Shown here piece by piece: positions 23,798 to 35,570 of a DNA stretch of 64,000 nt. The stretch comes from Neostapfia colusana (taxonomy: Eukaryota; Streptophyta; Magnoliopsida; Poales; Poaceae): contig JASWHV010000011.1 of assembly GCA_030760725.1 (NCBI GenBank), positions 14,905,501-14,969,500 on the forward strand, read 5' to 3'. Below the pieces are notes generated by a model, which saw only the letters and a program-made list of their open reading frames with translations, was not told where the DNA came from and ran no database searches. The translations under genes and the position numbers were made by a program. Each line of letters starts with the position of its first letter. Positions within the stretch are counted from its first letter, which is position 1.

Positions 23798-25241
23798 CCC
23801 GAGCCGCGACAGGGCAGGGGTGCAGCACCATATCAGGGTGCTAATCAGCCCCGCAATCAGCCCAAGAAACCAGCACCAAAACCCGGCAACATCCACCACT
23901 TAGCTATCGAAGACGTACCGGAAGGCGAACCCGTCCTCGCGGGTACGTTCTCTTACCTGGATCATCCCGTAGTCATACATTTTGACTCCGGTGCCACCCA
24001 TAATTTCATAAGTCAGTCTTATGTTATTAAATATCAACTGCCTATCATTCCCACAAATAATTCTTATTTGATATGTTCTTCAGGTGGGAAAATAACAGCT
24101 GATAGAATGGTCTATAGAGCACCATTACAGTTGGGTGGGAATCTATATCCAACTTCTCTAATCATGTTAGAGAGTCAAAAACTTGATGTCATTTTAGGAA
24201 TGTCATGGATACATCGCCATGGTGCTGTTCTTGACATCATTCCACGTGTGGTTCGTTTAAACTCTCCACTTCATGAACCACATGTTCTTATTCTTGACCG
24301 TTTGGTTCAAGAAACCCCAGCCACATATAACACGGAAGCCACGAAACTTGAGGATATTCGTCTGGTCCGTGAATACCCGGATGTCTTTCCGGATGATCTT
24401 CCAGGCATGCCACCCGAAAGAGATGTCGAGTTCAAGATTGAACTCGTACCTGGGACGACACCAATCTCACGGAGACCATATAAGATGGCTCCAAATGAGC
24501 TGGCTGAACTAAAGGAGCAGCTCAACGATTTGATGAAGAAGGGTTTCATTCGACCGAGTTCCTCGCCATGGGGATGCTCGGCGCTGTTTCTGAAGAAGAA
24601 GGATGAAACCTTGAGGTTGTGTGTGGACTACCGACCTCTCAACGCCGTCACCATCAAGAATAAATATCCACTGCCCCGCATCGATATTCTCTTCGATCAA
24701 CTTGTGGGTGCGAGTGTATTTTCCAAGATGGATCTTCGCTCCGGATATCATCAAATCAAGATCCGAGCGGAGGATATCCCAAAGACGGCCTTCTCGACGA
24801 GATATGGGTTGTATGAATACCTCGTCATGTCCTTTGGTCTCACCAACGCCCCGGCACACTTCATGTATCTCATGAACTCAGTGTTCATGCCGGAGTTGGA
24901 CAAGTTTGTGGTGGTGTTCATAGACGACATCTTGGTTTACTCCAAGACTGAAGAAGAACACGCGAAACACTTGCATATCGTACTTCAGCGATTAAGAGAC
25001 CATAAGCTTTATGCTAAGTTCAGCAAGTGCGAGTTTTGGATCAGCCAAGTGCCATTCCTTGGTCACATTATTTCTGCAGAAGGCATTGCAGTTGATCCAA
25101 GCAAAATTGAACAAGTCCTGAAATGGAAGTCCCCCACATCAGTCCATGAAGTCAGGAGTTTCCTCTTGTTAGCAGGATATTATCGGAGACTCATACCAAA
25201 TTTCTCCAAGCTTGCTAAGCCGATGACTGAACTGTTAAAAA
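23798..25241 (+). pseudogene. pol: G1 protease and reverse transcriptase
   Basis: The aspartic protease active site FDSGATHNF starts near 23981 (Asp codon at 23984). The linker EYPDVFPDDLPGMPPERDVEF leads into the RT, with SRRPYKMAP, RLCVDYRPLNAVT, FSKMDLRSGYHQI and the catalytic FIDDILVYS (from 24918). The thumb and connection follow (FLGHIISAEG, YYRRLIPNF). The stretch is intact in one frame until about 25240, where a run of A is one base short and the frame moves. The RT core looks complete, with all catalytic aspartates visible. One family position is changed (SFLLLAGYY where the paralogues have SFLGLAGYY). Confidence 0.94.
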
Positions 25242-25695
25242 GGGGATCAAATATGTTTGGAGCTCAGCATGTGAAGAAGCTTTCCAAGCATTAGTGAAGC
25301 ATCTTACAACAGCTCCGGTGTTAGCTCAACCGGATATAACCAAGCCCTTTGACGTATATTGTGATGCGTCTGGCATCGGGCTTGGCTGTGTATTGATGCA
25401 AGGAGGAAGAGTGGTCGCCTATGGCTCACGTCAACTTCGTAACCACGAGCAGCACTATCCGACTCATGATCTTGAGCTCGCTGCTGTGGTATTGGCCTTG
25501 AAGATGTGGAGGCACTATTTGCTTGGGAACTTAGTGCACCTCTACACCGACCACAAAAGTCTGAAATATATATTCACTCAAAAGGAGTTGAATATGCGGC
25601 AACGGAGATGGCTAGAACTGATCAAAGACTATGAGATCGAGATTCACTACCATCCCGGGAGGGCAAACGTGGTTGCCGATGCCCTAAGCCGCAAT
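25242..25695 (+). pseudogene. pol: G1 RNase H
   Basis: RNase H of the polyprotein, which removes the RNA strand during reverse transcription. The four acidic landmarks are visible: FDVYCDASGIGLG, HDLELAAVVLALK, LYTDHKSLKYI and NVVADALS. The frame differs by one base from the upstream RT. A second one-base loss close to 25697, just after ADALSRN, shifts the frame again into the integrase. No stop lies inside the domain. Confidence 0.93.
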
Positions 25696-27235
25696 CCCAT
25701 GTCAACAGTCTGTCCATCACCCCACTTGAAGAGGAGGAGCCGAGTCTGTACTTGGTTCCATATGGGGCATTGTATAATCTTGCTCTCGTCCCTACAATAC
25801 GAGAGGAGATTATGGAAGCGCAGAAGAAAGACGTCGGAATGTCGCACATTCGGAGAAGGATGAAGAATGGCGAAATGAAATGCTTCCGAAGAGATGATAA
25901 CGGTACACTATGGTTTAAAGACCGTATAGTGGTACCCCGCGACATGAAGCTTCGGAGGAAAATATTGGACGAAGCTCATTTGTCCAAGTATTCTATTCCT
26001 CTGGGCAGCAACAAGATGTACCAAGATCTGAAAACAAGGTTTTGGTGGACGCGGATGAAAAGAGAAATTGCAAAGTACGTATCCGAATGTGATACGTGTC
26101 GGCGGGTGAAAGCCGACCATATGCGTAAAGCCGGACAGCTGCAACCGTTGAACATTCCGGCGTGGAAGTGGGAGGATATCAGCATGGACTTCATAGTTGG
26201 ATTACCTCTCACGTCTCACAAACATGACTCGATTTGGGTGATAGTCGATCGACTAACAAGTCGGCTCATTTCATTCCCGTACATACCAGTTACGTGGCCA
26301 AGCAATATGCGGAGCTTTATATTGCAAGAATCTTATGCTTGCACGGTGTTCCCCGCTCCATTATTTCAGATCGCGGTGCGCTGTTTGTCTCTCGGTTTTG
26401 GGAACAGCTGCACGCATCATTGGGGACCAAACTGATCCGAAGCTCCGCATATCACCCGCAGACAGATGGTCAAACTGAACGGGTGAATCAAGTGCTTGAA
26501 GACATGCTACGCGCTTGTGCCATTCACCACGGTAAGAATTGGGACGATCATTTGCCGTTGGCGGAGTTTTCTTACAACAATGGCTATCAAGCTAGCATCA
26601 AGATGGCGCCGTATGAAGCTCTCTACGGCCGGAAATGTCGCACACCACTCAACTGGTGCGAGTCCGGCGAGCGAGTCATCTACGGCATTGAACTGGTGAA
26701 TGAAGCTGAAGAACGAGTGCGAGTGATACAAGCCAACCTCAAGGCTGCTCAATCTCGTCAGAAAAACTATGCGGATAAAAGACGCCGTCCTCTCCACTTC
26801 AACATCGGGGACCATGTGTATGTCCGTGTGTCTCCGATGAAAGGAGTTCACCGTTTCAGAGTGAAGGGTAAACTTGCGCCGTGGTTCATTGGTCCGTTCA
26901 TCATTATTGAAAAATGCGGACCCGTGGCCTATCGCCTAGATTTACTGGCGTCGCTCGCAGGCATTCACAACGTCTTCCACATCTCTCAGCTGAGGAAATG
27001 CCTCAAACCCTCAGCTGAAATCCGCACTGAAGACATAGAAGTTCTTCAACCGGACCTCACGTACACGGAGTATCCAATCCGGATCATCGATGAAAAGACT
27101 CGTGCCACAAGAAACCGGACCTTATGGTTCTACAAGGTCTTGTGGAGTAACCATACCGCTGATGAGGCGACATGGGAAAGCGAGGATTATCTACGAGCGT
27201 ATTATCCGGACTTGCTATCATCATATACCCGGTAA
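25696..27235 (+). pseudogene. pol: G1 integrase and chromodomain
   Basis: The HHCC zinc-finger region runs from LDEAHLSKYS to CDTCRRVKADH (about 25968-26120), but the second histidine is lost: the paralogues read SIHPGS or SIHPES where G1 reads SIPLGS. The catalytic core shows MDFIVGLPL, SDRGALFVSRFWEQL and YHPQTDGQTERVNQVLEDM, so the D,D,E set is present. A one-base deletion near 26258 splits the domain into two frames. The C-terminus ends in a chromodomain (LWFYKVLWSNHTADEATWESEDYLRAYYPDL), which in plant chromoviruses is thought to direct insertion to heterochromatin. The stop TAA is at 27233-27235. Confidence 0.93.
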
Positions 27236-27263
27236 GGTTTTCCCCACTTTACTTTTCCTTTGG

Positions 27264-27299
27264 AATCTCGGGACGAGATTCTTTTTAAGGGGGGAGGGA
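27264..27299 (+). other. G1 pre-PPT palindrome and polypurine tract
   Basis: AATCTCG-GGA-CGAGATT (27264-27280) is a perfect 7 bp inverted repeat. The polypurine tract AAGGGGGGAGGGA (27287-27299), which primes plus-strand DNA, ends right at the 3' LTR. The same pair occurs in G2, G3 and G4. Confidence 0.88.
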
Positions 27300-30200
27300 T
27301 GTAAAATCCCCAAAAGTGGTAGCAAGAAAATTCTGCTCATGTGCACTTATGAAAAATGAGGAGAATTAAAACTTTGAATTATAATGGGGTAAGTTCAAAG
27401 TGAGGGTTTAGACTTCCCAAAACTTCCAAACATGGGGATCTAAATGCACAGCTTGGATCTTCATAGTCCAAATATTGACCCTTCCAAATTTCAGCTCATT
27501 TGGAGGAGTTTCAATATTTATTTGGAATTAAAAGGAAGAGCCCTCTAATCTGAATTTCAAATTCAGTTTCAAATTCCAATTCCCTCAGTTTGAAAATTGG
27601 GTTTCACAAATGTGTTCTCCATCTTTGAATGAGCAGCCATGCCAAAAATTGGAAATTTTGGAACTGGTTTGCTATATTTTTGAGGCAATACAAAGTGGAG
27701 AATTCAAACTCATTTTCAAATTCAAATGATCAAACCACATTCAAATTCTACACCAGAATTCAAACCATTTGAATTCTTCAAATTCAAACTTAACTTTGGG
27801 ATGAAGTATAGCCTTAATTGTTGAGTAGCTGGGGGAGAAATATCTGTGGAAATTGAATAAAAATCTGAGGTGGTGGGACCCACATGTCAGCCACACAGTT
27901 TCCTTTTTCATCTCTGTTTTCCCTTCGGTTGATCACCGAGCTGCCACCGAGCTGTGCTTCCCTCCACAGAGCAGCTTGCAGAGACTTGCTCCCGAAGGCA
28001 GAATTTGGGGCGTGGTGATTGCTATCCAAAGCAGCTGCCCAAACCAATTTCTATTCCCTGCCTCCAACCGGTTTCCTCAGGTGCTCGAGCGTCCAGCGAA
28101 GGAAAAACAGTGCGTCCCCTCTCTGTGCTCGTGGTTCAGCAGCCCTCCAGCCCCTCCTAGCACCGGTTGAGCCACCCAGGAGCTGCGCCGGCGCCTCCTC
28201 AACGTGTTCCACCGCTCCTCAGCTCATCCCCGAGCTCCCCTCGCAGTGCCGAGCCGTTCTTCACCGGTAGAACACAGAGCACGTCGCCCCTCACTGCTCC
28301 TCACATTCCGGCCGCTCCAACGCCTCTCCTGCACGTCCAGCACCTCCCTAAGGTGCGCCAAGGTGTGTAGATCATGCTACCACAGTCCCCTTGCCCTTTC
28401 CCATCACTGTCTCGCCGGAATTTAGGTTTTGGCGCCGGTACACGTGAAGAACCGACCCACACCAAAACTGGAAATTCGTCCAACATGGTTGATCATCGGT
28501 TCTACAATTCAAGCCACAGAAACTAATGACCCTAGCGCCCTCCCACGCCAAAGCACACATCAAACAGTCCACCACAGGCCCCGGGCGACAAGAAATCGCC
28601 GGCGGCGGCAAAAACGGGTCGGTCCTCCGGTGAACCCTATGTTCCGGCCATTTGCTGCAAGTTTTAGCCTGCGTTCCATATTCCCCGATCATTGGTGATG
28701 CTTTAGGGCAAGGTAGCTCGCCGGGAGAAGCTTCGGACACGCCAGAACGCGTTGATGCCGAGCTCCCGAGCCGCCCAACCGGTGCCGGCCTGTTTTCGGC
28801 CGTTTTCATGCGTGGAAACCTTGCCCGGCAGCCGCGTCATGTTCCCAGGAGCATGTAGGGCGAAACCGGAGCTAATTTGGTGGAGAAATGAGGGAGAACG
28901 AGCCATGCCACGATTTGAACTGGTGTGCACGCGCGCCTCTGGCGGGAGGTTGAAGAAGGACCTGACCAGTGGGCCCCCCTGTTAAGTCTCTGTGTAGATT
29001 TTAAACAGAGAGCTATCACAGTTTGAAAAATTCATAACTTTGTGTAGACAGCTCCAAAAAAGGGTGAGACAAATCTTGTCTGAATCCTTAGGAGGAGTAC
29101 TTTACAGAGGAACAAATTGCATGGTATGAAAATGCCCAGGAATTTCTGTAGAATTGTTTTTAGTAAATCCTTTAGGGATTTATTACAGGAGCAATTCTTT
29201 ATGCAATATTCCCAAATTTGGGCAGCTAGTCCTTTTCATAGTGCCTGACCTCCAGTAAAAATTTTAGGATTTTTGGAGCTTATTTAGAGGGCTTAATCAG
29301 TAGGTTATCTCAGGATTAAATAAATTATCTAAAAATCATAGAATTGATTTCCAGAAAATTGGTTCAAACTTCATACCTCCATAACTCTCTGTAGGGATGT
29401 ACAAAATTTGTGAAACAAATTTTGTTGGATTTCTCTCAGTCAGTACTCTGCAGAAATGCAAAGAAATTGATCTGAAGATCTCTGGATATTTCTCTAAGAT
29501 TCATCAAAGTTAAATATTTGGGAATTTAGTCCAGAATATCTATGTTATGGAATTTCTTCAAATTTGGCCAGGAAGTTCCTCATGACATTACTGATCTCCA
29601 GTAAAAATTTGAGCTTCATTGGAGTTCATTTGCTAGGTCCAATTACCTTCCAAAGTTCAACCTTTATTTGGAAAATTCAAATTTAAACAGAAACTTTTCA
29701 GAACTCCTGTTCAACTTCAAAAATTCATATCTCTCTGATGGTAGCTCCAAAAATGGTGAAACAAATTTTGTCAGAACCATGGAGACTTACCCTAATCAGA
29801 TCTTCCATTTCTAGCTATGTCAAAGCTCCTGATTTGGGCTCAAAATTCAGATAAGCATTGTACTTGTAGGAATTTTAAAGACTACATTATGCAATGACAT
29901 GTCTCCAAATTTGGCTCAAGTTATCCTTAGAGAGTCTAGTATCCACTGAAAAATTCCCAAAGCCAATTAAGGATCCTAAATAGCAGTAGCTATGAATAGA
30001 AGTTCAATTTCTATAAACCTTTAATACTTACACATGTATTTTATTACATTTCATCATAGTGACCGAAGTTGAGGATACGCCGGAGCCTTTGGACGTCCTG
30101 CCACTAGAAGCTCACTTCTTCTCTGACTTGCAACCAGGCAAGCCCCGGTTTGCACTTAAGTACCTTTTATAAAATTCTTTATTTGTATCACTTATGTCTA

Positions 30201-31573
30201 GGGTGAATGTTTGCATTAGAGTTAAGGTGTTTGAAACTCCACTTGCACAACCTTTTAAATCCTATGAAGGGTTGGGTAGCTTACAGAGCCGACGAGTAGA
30301 CAAGGCCCCGCTAATATGCTTAGGACCTCGGTAGAAGTCGAGTAGTTGGAATCTACTCGTGAGGTAAGGTTTATCACACGGATTGGTCAGAATAGAAACT
30401 GGCTTAAGAGTGGTAAAAATGAGACCCAGCAGGGGGGATAGGAAGCAGTGAGCGGAGGTCTCACGTGCGTAGCCCTGTTGGTGTCGATTGAGGATCGAGT
30501 CGTGTGCGGGCCTGCTGAACAAGTATCGAACAGTACCGGATGGCATACTGACATAAGCAGGAAACCGATGTAAATGGTTAACCTGGGTGCCGAGGCTTAC
30601 CCAACCGTAAACAGGAGTGGGTTGAGGGTAGCAAGGTGTAAATCTGCCGGTGGGCACAGTCACGCTCCACGCGGGGACCTCCTACCCGTTACGGATGGAC
30701 CGGTTCGGTGTTTGGGTTGCCTTTGAAAGGTGGTTGCATACAACAGAGTAGGAAGGGGTGTGGAATCACGCTTCTGAAAGTGGGTGTATGCAACGTGTTG
30801 TCCGGGTGTCTCCTGATTGCAATCACCGTCCTTCGTGGTTATTTCAGTACCGCTTGTTCACTGTTTCGTGATGTAGTAAGAAGTGAAGTAAGCCAGTTGA
30901 ATGATAATATGCTGTGATGATATATTAATGTTTTAGAAACCATGTATGCTGTAGATGTAGAGCTAATTAAGTTTACTTTCCGCTTTGGGCATCACCACAT
31001 CGGAGGAAAGCGTTTCTTGTTTGATTGTGGACTTCCGATGTGAGGGCTGCCTAAGGCACATGAATTTGACGCTATAAAACTGAAAGTAAGGATCAACTTA
31101 TAGGCGTGTCTTTGTCGCAAATTCCTTTTCCTATCATATACCTCCCTGCATGTAGAGTTCCATGCCTAGGTCAGACGGTTAAGCCTTGATGAGCCATTGT
31201 GCTCACGGTTGCAATATTTGAGCTGTATGCAGGTGAGAGCTATGAGGAGGGTTCCGAGGATGAGGCGATGCCCCCGTCAGGGTACACGGCCGAGATGGAG
31301 CCCTGCACGCCGCTGTGATCTCCGGTTTCATGCTGCTAGCGTGTAGCGTCCCCGGGATGGACGGCTGCACTTTTGCATAGTTAGGATGGGAGGCTACTAT
31401 TGTACATTACTTCCGCTGTATAGTTATATTTTGTAAAAGACTTCTGCTGTTTTATATTAAATAAAAGTTTGTATGTTGTTTTTTATTCTTCTCTGGTGTG
31501 CTGTTGGGTGCCGCATCGTACCGCACCACCCTATGCGATCCTGGAGTGGGTGAACCACGGGGTGGTCCCCACA
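27300..31573 (+). repeat. G1 3' LTR (4274 bp)
   Basis: It matches 16850-21122 end to end with scattered single-base differences (about 1.5% where compared). It keeps the GTGGGACCCAC palindrome (27873-27883), the GC core, the tandem units (about 29010-29990) and the 21 bp block (31010-31030). Two conserved sites are damaged in this copy: GTGACGTAG reads GTGATGTAG near 30868, and the right arm of the terminal hairpin reads CCGCACC. It ends at 31573, before GGGGG and the rest of G2 gag. Confidence 0.96.
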
Positions 31574-32160
31574 GGGGGCATGAGTGTCCTTGATTATGTC
31601 AGACGATTCAACCTTCTGGCATAATATGCTCCTGCTTATGCGACGAGCGAAGCTGCAATGTGTGACTACTTTTTCTATGGCTTGAGTGCCATACTAAAAG
31701 AGAAGTTAGCTTTGTTCAATCAAGGCAGTTACACCGAGTTGATCAGTGCTGCTCTTCTGCAATAACAAGTGACACTTGAGTGTCAAGCAGAGAAGAGGGA
31801 CCGGGAGGATGTGCAAGAAGACACACCAGTCGTTCCTCGTAAATACCGTGTGGTGTATCACACACCATCCGATGAAAGATGGCAAGTGCCAGTGAGATTA
31901 ACTCTGTACAAATTTCCTGCTCAAGAATCTTGTCTTGAAGCAACACCTTTGCCGTAGCAAAGAATGACACATGTGGCATCATTGCTGCAGCCGAGTACAT
32001 CAACTCCTCAACCACAAGTCAACGAAGAACCGATGAAACCTCAGTGTTCTTATTACCACCGTTCTGGGCATTTTAGGCAGGAATGCCGGGAGAAATTGGT
32101 GAACACCAAACAGCCATCATCGTCAGGTGGTATGCCGCCAGCTGCTCAAGTCAACATAAC
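31574..32160 (+). pseudogene. gag: G2 gag, 3' part with damaged zinc knuckle
   Basis: It resumes the Gag frame after G1 (GMSVLDYVRRFNLLA, then YAPAYATSEA, FNQGSYTELISAALLQ, RKYRVVYHTPSDERW). In-frame stops lie at 31622, 31763 and 31955; the first is at a glutamine codon in the paralogues. The zinc knuckle (32045-32086) reads CSYYHRSGHFRQEC, so the second cysteine is a tyrosine, consistent with a G to A change. Gag and pol share one frame here, which suggests that the functional family makes a single Gag-Pol open frame. Confidence 0.9.
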
Positions 32161-33560
32161 AGCATTGCAATCCGGGAGTGTGCAACATCTGGCTATTGAG
32201 GATGTCCCGGAGGGAGCACCGGTGTTAGCGGGCATGTTCACTCTCAAAGACGTGCCTGTGCTCATACTTTTTGATTCCGGTGCAACCAACAATTTTATCA
32301 GCAAAACATGCGTGGATCAGCACCAATTATCCACCAATACTTCCACAACGACTTTTCTTATACGTTCACCGGGAGGAAATATCTCTACCAATCAGATTGT
32401 GTCCTGAGAAGCTTTATGTTTGGGCGGAAAAATATACCCAACATTGCTGATTATGTTGGATAGGCAGAAGATAGACATTATATTGGGGATGTCTTGGTTA
32501 AATCGTCATGGTGCTGTTCTCAATATCGGTAACCGGACTGTCCAGATTGACTCGCCGATTCACGGACAGCACACGCTGTTTTTAGGCAGCGAAGATCCAG
32601 ATATGGTAGAGGCCTACCACAAGGAAGCACTTAAACTTGAAGATATTCCGGTGGTACGTGATTATCCCAACGTATTTCCTGATGACTTACCGGGCATGCC
32701 ACCTGAACAGGACGTCGAGTTTAAGATTGAACTGGCGACGGGAACGACGCCTATCTCACGAAGGCCTTAGAAGATGGCACCTAACGAGCTAGCGGAGTTG
32801 AAAGAGCAACTGAATAAACTTATGAACAAGGGTTTCATACGACCAAGTTCTTCACCTCGGGGTTGCTCAGCGCTGTTCGTTAAGAAGAAGGACGAAACAC
32901 TATGGCTATGTGTTGATTATCGTCCTCTAAATGCTGTCACGATAAAGAACAAGTATCCTTTGCCTCGCATTGACATCCTGTTCGATCAACTTGTGGGTGC
33001 AAAGGTATTTTCGAAGATGGATCTTCGGTCGAGGTATCATCAAATCAAGATCCGACCGGAGTACATACCGAAGACAGCTTTCTCGACGAGATACGGACTC
33101 TATGAGTTCCTCGTAATGTCATTTGTGTTAACCAACGCTCCGGCATACTTCATGTACTTGATGAATTTAGTGTTCATGCCAGAGTTAGACAAGTTCATCG
33201 TGGTATTCATCGACGACATATTGGTTTACTCCAAATCTGAAGAAGAGCACGCTGAACATCTGCGTATCGTGCTATAACGGTTGCGGGAGCACCAATTATA
33301 TGCCAAGTTCAGCAAGTGCGAATTTTGGATTGATCAAGTGCCTTTCCTAGGCCATATTATTTCCGCAGAAGGTATTGCCGTGGACCCCAGCAAGATTGAA
33401 CAAGTGCTGAAGTGGGCATCTCCCAAATCAGTCCACGAGGTCCGAAGTTTCCTAGGTTTAGCGGGATATTATCGGAGGTTCATTCCGAACTTCTCAAAAA
33501 TTGCTAAACCAATGACGGAGCTGCTGAAGAAGGGCACTAAATACATGTGGAATGAAGCAT
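32161..33560 (+). pseudogene. pol: G2 protease and reverse transcriptase
   Basis: The protease motif LFDSGATNNFIS has its aspartate at 32273. RT landmarks follow: RDYPNVFPDDLPGMPP, LCVDYRPLNAVTIKN, FSKMDLRSRYHQIKI and FIDDILVYS (from 33206). In-frame stops are at 32405, 32768 (tyrosine position) and 33275 (glutamine position). Missense changes at conserved sites include RSGYHQ to RSRYHQ and FGLTN to FVLTN. No frameshift is seen, so decay has been by substitution. The domain is full length compared with G1. Confidence 0.93.
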
Positions 33561-34010
33561 GTGAAACCGCATTCAAAACTTTGGTGAAACATCTCACAAC
33601 AGCTCCAGTTCTTGCTCAGCCAGACACGACGAAGCCATTTGATGTATACTGTGATGCATCCGGCATCGGTCTCGGCTGTGTTCTAATGAAAGAAGGGCGT
33701 GTAGTCGCCTATGGGTTTCGTTAACTGCAAAACCACGAGCAGCATTATCCAACTCACGATCTTGAGCTTGCTGCAGTGGTGTTGGCGTTAAAGATGTGGA
33801 GGCATTATCTACTTGGTAATCTTGTTTACCTCTACACCGACCATAAAAGCTTGAAGTATATCTTCACGCAGAAGGAGCTGAATATGAGACAACGGAGATG
33901 GTTGGAGCTCATCAAAGATTATGAAATTGAGATCCACTATCATCCGGGAAAAGCCAACGTGGTTGCCGACGCGCTTAGTCGGAAAGCCCACGTTCACAAC
34001 TTGGCGGCTG
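33561..34010 (+). pseudogene. pol: G2 RNase H
   Basis: Acidic motifs FDVYCDASGIGLG, HDLELAAVVLALK, LYTDHKSLKYI and NVVADALSRK are all present. One stop (TAA, 33722-33724) replaces a glutamine codon in the SRQL motif. It is in the same frame as RT and integrase. Confidence 0.92.
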
Positions 34011-35523
34011 CTGAGTTGGAAGCTGAAGAACCAGGTCTCCGTGTCATTCTGTATGGCGCGCTTTACAATCTCGCGCTCATTCCAACAATCCATGAAGAGA
34101 TTGTTGAGGCTCAAAGAAGAGACAAAGGTATGTCTCACATACGAAGAAGGCTAGACAATGGAGAAGTGAAATGTTTCCGGAAGGATGGAAACGGTACGAT
34201 ATGGTTTAACGACCATATAGTGGTACCGCGCAATATGAAACTCCAGAAGAAGATCTTGGATGAAGCCCACCTGTCTAAGTTTTCCATTCATCCCGAAAGT
34301 AACAAGATGTACCAAGAGTTGAAACAGAAATTTTGGACAAGGATGAAGAGGGAAATCGCTAAATACATATCCGAATGTGATACGTGTAGACGGGTTAAGG
34401 CTGATCATATGCGGAAAGCCGGACCGCTACAACCTTTGAAGATACCGGTGTGGAAATGGGAGGATGTGAGTATGGACTTCATCGTCAGATTACCGCTCAC
34501 ATCCCGGAAGCATGACTCCATATGGGTGATCGTTGACCGGTTGACGAAGTTGGCTCATTTCATACCGGTGAACACTCATTATCGAGCAAGGCAATATGCG
34601 GAGTTATTCATCTCCAGAATTATATGCTCACATGTTGTCCCGAAGACCATCATTTCAGATCAAGGTGCGCTGTTTGTTGCTCGTTTTTGGGAGCAGCTGC
34701 ATGCCTCGTTAGGCACCAAGCTGATTAGGAGCTCCGCATATCACCCTCAAACCGATGGACAAACTGAGAGGGTGAATCAAGTGCTTGAGGATATGTTGAG
34801 AGCGTGTGCCATCCACCACGGTAGGAATTGGGATGATCACCTACCGCTGGCGGAGTTTTCATACAACAACAGTTATCAAGCGAGTATTAAAATGGCAACG
34901 TATGAAGCTCTCTACGGCCGGAAGTGTCGCACACCGCTGAATTGGTGTGAGTCCGGCGAAAGAGTTCTGTTTGGGATTGATCTTGTCAACGAAGCCGAAG
35001 ACCGAGTTCGGTTGATACAAGAGAACTTGAAGGCTGCACAATCCCGACAGAAGAGCTATGCTGATCAATGGCGTAGGCCATTACATTTTGATGTCGGAGA
35101 GCACGTATATCTTCGTGTATCTCCGATGAAGGGAATTCACCAGTTCGGTGTAAAGGGGAAACTCGCTCCCCATTTTATTGGTCCTTTTGCTATCACGGAG
35201 AAGTGCGGACCCGTAGCCTAGCGGCTGGAATTACCGGCAAGTCTAGCGGGTGTTCATGATGTATTTCATGTATCACAGCTGCGGAAGTGTCTCAAATTCA
35301 CCGCTTCTGTTCGCACCGAGGACATTGACAAATTGAAACCGGACCTTACCTACACTGAGCGACCGGTTCAGATTTTGGATGAAAAGGCCCAGGTAACCCG
35401 GAACCGGACGACCGATTTTTCAAGATGCTGTGAAGTAATCACACCACGGAAGAAGCGGCATGGGAAAGTGAAGATTACCTCCGCACCAACTATCCGGAAC
35501 TTTTAGCTTTGTACAGTTTATAA
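34011..35523 (+). pseudogene. pol: G2 integrase and chromodomain
   Basis: The zinc finger HLSKFSIHPES...CDTCRRVK is present, but one tryptophan codon is missing in the family motif FWWTRMKRE (G2 has FWTRMKRE, near 34333). The catalytic motifs MDFIVRLPL, SDQGALFVARFWEQL and YHPQTDGQTERVNQVLEDM retain D,D,E. A stop at 35219-35221 replaces the tyrosine in the CGPVAYRL motif. A frameshift near 35410 and a TGA in the LWSNH motif damage the chromodomain, which ends near 35523. Confidence 0.92.
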
Positions 35524-35536
35524 TTACCTCTCCCGT

Positions 35537-35570
35537 AATCTCGGGACGAGATTCTTTTAAGGGAGAGGAA
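35537..35570 (+). other. G2 pre-PPT palindrome and polypurine tract
   Basis: AATCTCG-GGA-CGAGATT (35537-35553), identical to G1, is followed by AAGGGAGAGGAA (35559-35570) touching the 3' LTR. Confidence 0.87.

Larger units (their letters stand above)
16850..31573 (+). mobile_element. G1: youngest Ty3/gypsy (Tekay-like) element, inserted in G2 gag
   Basis: This is a 14.7 kb element with two LTRs of 4273 and 4274 bp that start TGTAAAATCCCC and end GGTCCCCACA. Both flanks read GGGGG (16845-16849 and 31574-31578), a five-base target duplication made within a run of nine G in the gag gene of G2. The LTRs differ by about 1.5% over the first 1.4 kb that I compared by eye. Primer site, polypurine tract and all domains through the chromodomain are present. 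One stop and four one-base deletions break the polyprotein. All four deletions fall in or beside short runs of one base, so assembly error should be excluded before the copy is called dead. Confidence 0.97.
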
